In this document: positions 58,705 to 64,000 of the stretch, piece after piece | Position numbering within the stretch: the first letter of the stretch is position 1 | How the letters are laid out: each line of letters begins with the position of its first letter | Origin: Aporrectodea caliginosa | Lineage: Eukaryota > Annelida > Clitellata > Crassiclitellata > Lumbricidae | DNA: 64,000 bases | NCBI GenBank assembly: GCA_020284085.1 | Contig: JACEVL010000979.1 | Coordinates: 1-64,000 of the forward strand | Direction of reading: 5' to 3' | Position numbers and translations under genes: made by a program | Notes under the pieces: generated by a model | What the model was told of the DNA's origin: nothing | The model's database searches: none | The model's input: only the letters and a program-made list of their open reading frames with translations

Positions 58705-59339
58705 CTTTAGAACTAATGGCATTTAACTAATGGCATCTACGTAGACAAAGAATGCAAATTTCAATAGTCTCCCAAGGAAGAGTTTGCGGAGATTGGGGTT
58801 GGCTCCTTATTTTATGACACACCTTATAAAAATGACACGGCTTAGACAAATTTGTGGGGAGGGAATTACTTCACGTTCCCTCCCCAGGCTTAAAAGTGGG
58901 GAGGGAATTCCTCCCTTCCCTCCCCGTGATTTACGGCCCTGGGCCAGGGCATGTGTAGAGAGTTGGGGACAGACGAACGATCGCCGAAGCGCGCAGCGCC
59001 GAGCAGGGGAATGTGCCCCTCCCACTTACAAGTTTCTTGAATTTGCACACTGTAATGTTAGCATTTTAAGCTATCATCAGAGCAAAATTGCTCTATTATT
59101 TCTGTGCTGATAGGCCTAGGAGCCAGCTGTGACTCGTAGCTAAATGTTACATGTTCGCGTTTTGCTATAGTGACCGGATACGGCCTCGACCCTACTCATT
59201 TTTCAATGAATTGAATTAATATTCATAAATATTTTATTCCCATGTCTTAAAACCGAGATAGTGAGAATCAATATGTTATGGTAGTCTTTCTATCAGTGTA
59301 TGTATACGCCTATTTCACAACAAGATTTATACCAAAACA

Positions 59340-59415
59340 CACACTGGGAGTGCCTCTGATTGGTGTTCACTGTGAGAGGCGCTTTATAAATTTATGAATA
59401 CAATACAATACACCA
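59340..59415 (+). repeat. LINE 3' end, (ATACA)n tail
   Basis: GGGAGTGCCTCTGATTGGTG is followed by GAGGCGCTTTATAAATTTAT and ATACAATACAATAC. Same family as the minus-strand end at 23683. Confidence 0.8.
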
Positions 59416-60079
59416 CATACACACACATACACACACAAACATACACACACACTCGCACACCGACGCGTGCATGTGCATGCACCCGTTGAGAAGGAATGCA
59501 TCATCTGTTTGCATCCCTGCAGATGTAGCTCAAAGATTCAGGCAGACTAATAATATCCACATCTAGTCTTGGACAGCCAACTTAGCCATCCACTGCATTA
59601 TATTGTACGGGCAAAGCTGACAGTGAGGTGCCAGAAGAGAGTGGCCAATGAAAGTGGCAGTCTACAAATGCATTTGTGTAGGGCTGCATGCAAAATAGGT
59701 GGCGCATATGGTGAGGCTCAGCGATTGATCATGCAGCTGAGTGACTAGGGTAAATAGGTCACCCCCTCATGACTCGATCACCACTGCGAATAGAACAGAA
59801 AAGCAACATATGACTTTTCTTAATTCTTCTGTTTTTAAACTTTGTGTAAAGCACAACTCCTCTCCTCTTGATCGATTAGTGATGTCTTTGAAGAGAAAGC
59901 GAACTTTGGAACAGGAGAAGAGGACCTTCAATGTAAAATGTAAAACCACAGACCACATAAGGGTACCCCCACACACACAAAAACTCACCGGATTTGCACG
60001 AATCCCAACGACCCAGTCTGAGCATGGATGGGAGGCAACTGCCCCCCCTTGCCCCCGTGACGACGCTAATGCTGATAAA

Positions 60080-61435
60080 TAATGAAAATCAAAGTGGAGA
60101 TGAGGAACTCAAGCACAGTTATAACTTATAAGGGGAGAATCAGCAGGTGAATTGTTTTGGTGGTTTTAGAAAGGAATGATCGAAAAGAAAGACGGGGGGG
60201 GGGGGTAGCAATTTTGTCCAAAAAGAAAGAACAGAACGAATCAGCCATTTAAGATGTTCGAAAAGTTTATGCCCATATACATGCTCGGTAGGGCAAACAT
60301 TCTGGCAGGGCAACGACCAGGGCAAAGGCTTTTTACCAGGGCATTTGCCCTGGCTTGCCCTGGTGTAGTGCCGCCACTGGCAGTATATGGCCGTGGCTAT
60401 AATATGTTGCTGCATGGTATCTATATGTGGCACTTTTTAATTAGGGCCTACTGAAAGAAAATGAGGATCACGAATTTGTTTGTATGGGCGGTCAAGACGT
60501 CGACGCACAGATCCGAGGTCGGAAAGATCGATCTGGAGATTGGAATTGTACCGAGGATTGTTAGAGTGATCAGGGCAGGATTTGCAGTTATAGAAAGCCT
60601 AGTTCAGTTCATATTATAGGCCTACACACTACTAGGCCTATGAACAGGGTAGGCTGCATGTAGCCTTAGTATTATTTTCTCGCTATTTTCATTCGGAACA
60701 ATTTCTATGATCACGTTGTTGGTAAAAGATTCCTGCGACTGTTTCATTGGGTTCTTCCTTTTCCATGACAGAGAAATAAAAATGAAACCAGGAGAGCATT
60801 TAAGAAAAGGACGTAGCTTAAATTGTTTTACAATAGCCTAATTATTTATAACGAGGCCTAGCCAAATATTTGTTAAAGCCGCCAAATATGATGCGAAAAT
60901 TTGCGGAAAATTACACCAAGTTGATTTTGCAATTACCGGTAAAAGACAAATTGACGATGATATAGTGTTCGTATAATCGGGAATATCGTGCTCTGCGTGC
61001 ATACTTGCCGACCACAGACTCAGAACTTGAGGCTGACTCTTCTGACTCTCGACTCTTCTGTCCGCTTTGCTTTGTTTACGCTCTTCCAAATTTAGAAGAT
61101 GCATCCTGTCTTCAAAAGTTACCTAGTGACGTATAGCCTACGTCTCTTGTGCAGTTATCTATCAAAGTCATATAGGCCTACATAATAATGCAGGTAACAC
61201 GTGTTGTCCTAATTCCAAACTCTTCAAAACTAACCAACGATGCGACGATGTTAGTGCCATCATTTTAGACCTAATTATCGTTTTACAGAGTCTGCTGCCT
61301 AGAACTATATTTTCATCAGTAACTGTTGCGTCATGTCTGCGCGACCGCTTAAAATAATATGTGCAAGCATAATGTTTCAGTGTACGTGCCAAAGGTCGTC
61401 CAAAATGTCCATTCAGGATCTCTCGATATCATCAT
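60080..61435. other. no gene recognised; possible hAT right end at about 60360-60380
   Basis: CCCTGGTGTAGTGCCGCCACTG resembles a hAT terminus, with repeated CAGGGCAA motifs before it. The flanking octamer does not match that of the left-end candidate at 55619. This region also holds the 3' flank of the WD40 gene. Confidence 0.45.
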
Positions 61436-63786
61436 TCAGTCGTCTCCAATGACGATCCTTCCTGCGTTTCCGTTTTGTTGTCGTGCTGCTGGAGTGGTTG
61501 TTGGTCCGTGGTTCGATTTTTCCTGTCTTGTCTCGGTCTCGTTCGGACGGTGGCCATTGTTGGTTGGCTGCTTCGAGTTTCCGAAGATGAGAGCAGCATC
61601 GTCTGTTATGCCATCTATGTCCCAGACGCGCAAAGTCGAATCGTGGGATGCCGTATACAGCTTTCCACCAGCAATCTAGTAATCATATATAGTTACATCG
61701 ATTAATTTATAGGCATATGAAGGCTTATTCTTAACAGTCTACTACTCTACTATGTCCACGACATTTGTAAGCCTACTATAAGCATGTAGCTATTATCAGA
61801 TAGCTAATTAATCCGCACCATAGGAAGTGTGATCTGTAATACCAGTCAGTGAATGGCTGGCAACTTTGGAGCCAATAGTTTACAGCCACTTTTACTATTC
61901 TGGTTGAAACTTGCGACTGGGGAATCTATTAATCACAGACGCACAGCCCCAGACGCTATGGAATAACACAAACTTACAGGAAATCTTGAGTGAACAACCC
62001 GACTCCTAAAAGTCCAACCAGTTCAAATGCAACATAGATTTTTAGACTTGCTGGCAAACGAATGTACAATCTCAAGAACTGAAGAAGGACCCATCAGTTA
62101 GCACTGCAGCGTTGAGTAGAATGATTCTTCTCAGACCTAGTCATTGTCAGGTCTATTTACCAGTAGCATCCCTAAGACCAAGGCAATTTAGGCCTACTAC
62201 TCCGCTTGAGCGTCATCGTTTGCTTTGAGCGCTGCCATCTGTCATCGCTTTAACTATCGATGCAACTTGGTCCAGTGACTGTGATCATGAAGCTATCTGA
62301 CAACTGTGGACGGAAAGCCGTTGGTTTGGTTCCACGTGTGTGTGTGGGCCCACCTCTAGCCACTCTTATAATTTTTCGTGTATTGTTTTACTAAATGAAA
62401 CTCAGATCCTTAATGACATCCAGCATCATATAGGATACTCTGATTATTTTGCTCATGAAGTGGCGCTATATAAATTATCAATTACAATTACAATAAATAC
62501 TGAAAGTCGAATAAACTTCATCAGCTCTAATCATTGTCTTCTTGTCCGTTCACCAAAATGGCCGTTCCTTCAATACACCAACATTATTGGTAGTCTACAT
62601 GAGAACGTAGATATAATTATGCAGGCGCAATGCGCATACAAACATGTCTGCATATAATAGGCTACATGTATGCATAGATATTCATGTCTGCACAAGTCAT
62701 TTCTACTGAGTCGTGTGCTGGACGAGTTCAATCGTTTTACCTGCATGCCGTTGATGGCGATTTGATGTCCTGTGAATGTTCTCTTAAGTGTTCCAGATTT
62801 AGCATCGTAACATCTGGCTGTTCCATCTCCGCTACCCGTAAAAACTAGAAAGAATATGTCAGCAAATCCACGCCGTCAGGTAAAATACAGGTTAACATAG
62901 ATAATAATAAATATTGCCAAAATTTAAAAAAAAATTAAAAAAATATCTTAAAATAATCTTCCCTAAATCAATGACACATAATTATCATCACTACAGGCAA
63001 CAAAGAATAAATGAACCTTTGCGTTAGGCCTATGTCTTCTTCTTCTTCTTTGTTTCTCCTCCGTCAGGCCAAGGCCAACGATGAGTCCTCAACTTGTCGT
63101 CTCCACAGTTCTCTATCCTTGATTTTTTTCCTTTGCTTCTGCAATGTTCATCTTCATTCTCTCCAGATCCTCTCGTATATTATCCATCCATGTATTTTGT
63201 TGTCTTCCTCTACTCCTAGTTCCCTCCACATATCCCTGTAAAGCCATTGATGGTAATCTGTCGTTGCCCATTCTCATCACATGTCCCAGCCACTTTAGCC
63301 TTTTCTTCCTTATTCTATCGACAAGGAAGAAAAGGCTAAAGTGGCTGGGACAGATGATGAGAATGGGCAACGATTCTCAGGTCTATGTATGTGTATCAAC
63401 GATTCTTAGGCCTATGTATCTGTATGCAAACTGCTTAACAATGATGATGTAAATAGCCTACTATAGTAGGACTTAATGCATAAATAAACTATATTAATGC
63501 ATATAGATATCGAGTTTTATAGACGAATGATTATATTCTTATACAAAAATAAATAATCATGCATGATCTGCAATATGGTCGAAAGCAAATAGCTACGGAA
63601 TACTGCATTCCTGTTCTAATTAGATGCTGATCTAGATTCTAGAGTCTTACCGAGTCCGTTGTAGTATTTGACGCAGCTGACTGTGTGATTGTGGCCTTTG
63701 AAGACTCTCGTACAGTCACCATACTCTATGACCCACGAGCGTGCTGTGTGGTCGGAACTACCACTGAAAACCATCTTGTTGACAAT
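61436..63786 (-). CDS. WD40-repeat protein, WDR86-like, last three exons
   Basis: Exons 63651-63786, 62741-62844 and 61436-61675 (stop 61436-61438). Phases 0 > 1 > 0 agree and all borders have AG/GT. Together they give about 159 residues: MVFSGSSDHTARSWVIEYGD then C-T-R-V-F-K-G-H; VFTGSGDGTARCYDAKSG then T-L-K-R-T-F-T-G-H; and KLYTASHDSTLRVWDIDG with a polar Ser/Thr/Asn-rich C-terminus. These are the last blades of a beta propeller. The order FSGSxDxTxxxW / FTGSGDxxAR / YTASHDxxLRxWD is what I recall for the end of WDR86, so the gene is probably its orthologue. The 5' exons are beyond the right edge. WD40 propellers are protein-interaction scaffolds; no specific function is known to me. Introns carry LINE remnants. 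Confidence 0.85.
62440..62505 (+). repeat. LINE 3' end, (ATTACA)n tail
   Basis: AAGTGGCGCTATATAAATTA followed by CAATTACAATTACAATAAAT, in the WDR86-like gene's last intron. Confidence 0.75.
63020..63375 (-). mobile_element. LINE copy with 5' foldback, second example
   Basis: The minus strand encodes KKRLKWLGHVMRMGNDRLP, then a G-R-Q-Q-N-T-W-M-D-N-I-R-E-D-L block. It ends with the same CTGACGGAGGAGAAAC / (GAA)n tail as 30161-30602 (plus-strand TTCTTCTTCTTC at 63035). Its 5' side is inverted onto itself: 63263-63310 and 63323-63371 are complementary with few mismatches. Lies in an intron of the WD40 gene. Confidence 0.85.
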
Positions 63787-64000
63787 CTACAATATTTATT
63801 TAGCTATTTAGGCATTTAATTATTTTACATGATTTCATGACGTCTTTGTTTTTAAAAAAGACAGACGAATAGGCTACAAGACAAGCGACAAAATTTTTTA
63901 TTGAAAATACAGGCCTACACCTAATTTAAATATAAATTATCCACACTGAAATAGCATCAGTTAATGCTCGCTGCTAAGCAGATTTGTTGTGCATATTATG
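63787..64000. other. intron of the WD40 gene
   Basis: Sequence upstream of the exon ending at 63786 on the minus strand; no further exon seen before the edge. Confidence 0.5.

Larger units (their letters stand above)
56714..58941. mobile_element. hAT element nested in another hAT, perfect 8-bp TSD
   Basis: Termini are CAGGGCCGTAAATC and GATTTACGGCCCTG. The target duplication GGCCAGGG is perfect (56706-56713 and 58942-58949). It contains a LINE 3' end, two MITEs and a long (TA)n tract. No transposase motif is recognised. Confidence 0.93.
56676..60071. mobile_element. hAT element family B, second copy, perfect 8-bp TSD
   Basis: Termini are CAGTGGCGTCGCCAGGGC and (right, complement) CATTAGCGTCGTCA. 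The target duplication CTGATAAA is perfect (56668-56675 and 60072-60079). It shares subterminal and interior segments with 26328-28899 (for example AGCCAGCTGTGACTCGTAGC at about 59121 against AGCCAACTGTGACTCGTAGC). A second hAT (56714-58941) is nested 38 bp from its left end. Confidence 0.95.

Noticed and set aside
58254..58722. Overlapping 93- and 152-codon frames on opposite strands
   Set aside because: No recognised motif; lies inside a hAT element and runs into (TA)n.
55619..60382. CAGTGGCGGCGCCAGAC and GTAGTGCCGCCACTG as ends of one large hAT
   Set aside because: Termini match but the flanking octamers (GTAGGCAG and GCAGTATA) do not, and complete elements lie between; I leave them as unpaired ends.
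1..64000. CRISPR arrays, bacterial operons, rRNA or intact tRNA genes
   Set aside because: None seen; tRNA-like segments are all SINE heads with foreign bodies, and gene structure is eukaryotic.

Overview
The window is nuclear DNA from a multicellular animal. Genes have several exons with GT-AG introns, intergenic DNA is AT-rich and repeat-laden, and the families present are metazoan (CARD, Bcl-2, BRICHOS, SUEL lectin, CUB, Sushi, WD40). SUEL/CUB/Sushi mosaics, a Ty3/Gypsy element and very many copies of the palindrome TAGGCCTA suggest a marine invertebrate, perhaps an echinoderm or hemichordate. The taxon is inference.

Left arm (1-20 kb): two genes, both on the minus strand. First is the 5' part of a BRICHOS-type single-pass membrane protein (start codon at 4584, running off or unresolved toward the left edge). 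Second is a complete seven-exon receptor-like gene (19713 to 14351, 439 aa): signal peptide, SUEL lectin, CUB, Sushi, stalk, transmembrane helix and a cytoplasmic tail with an ITIM-like motif. The DNA between and inside them holds LINE 3' ends, tRNA-derived SINEs, a TA-flanked MITE and hAT elements.

Middle (20-38.5 kb): a transposon graveyard. It has a hAT element with fossil transposase, a hAT element carrying a LINE fragment, a four-deep nest (TIR element > LINE > hAT > MITE) and LINE copies with 5' foldbacks. It also has a Ty3/Gypsy element in the order pol-LTR-gag, as expected of a circularly permuted copy or a tandem remnant; its pol ORF is uninterrupted (1219 codons).

Right arm (40-64 kb): the most interesting part. 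Two paralogous minus-strand genes (42748 to 40735 and 54134 to 50392) each encode an N-terminal CARD, an acidic/coiled linker and a Bcl-2 fold with clear BH1 and BH2. Each has two coding exons split at the same BH2 site and phase. The CARD-Bcl-2 fusion joins a caspase/apoptosome adaptor domain and a Bcl-2 regulator in one chain. Further right are nested hAT elements and the last three exons of a WDR86-like WD40 gene. All five recognised host genes are on the minus strand. Exon coordinates come from hand translation, splice-site consensus and phase agreement.
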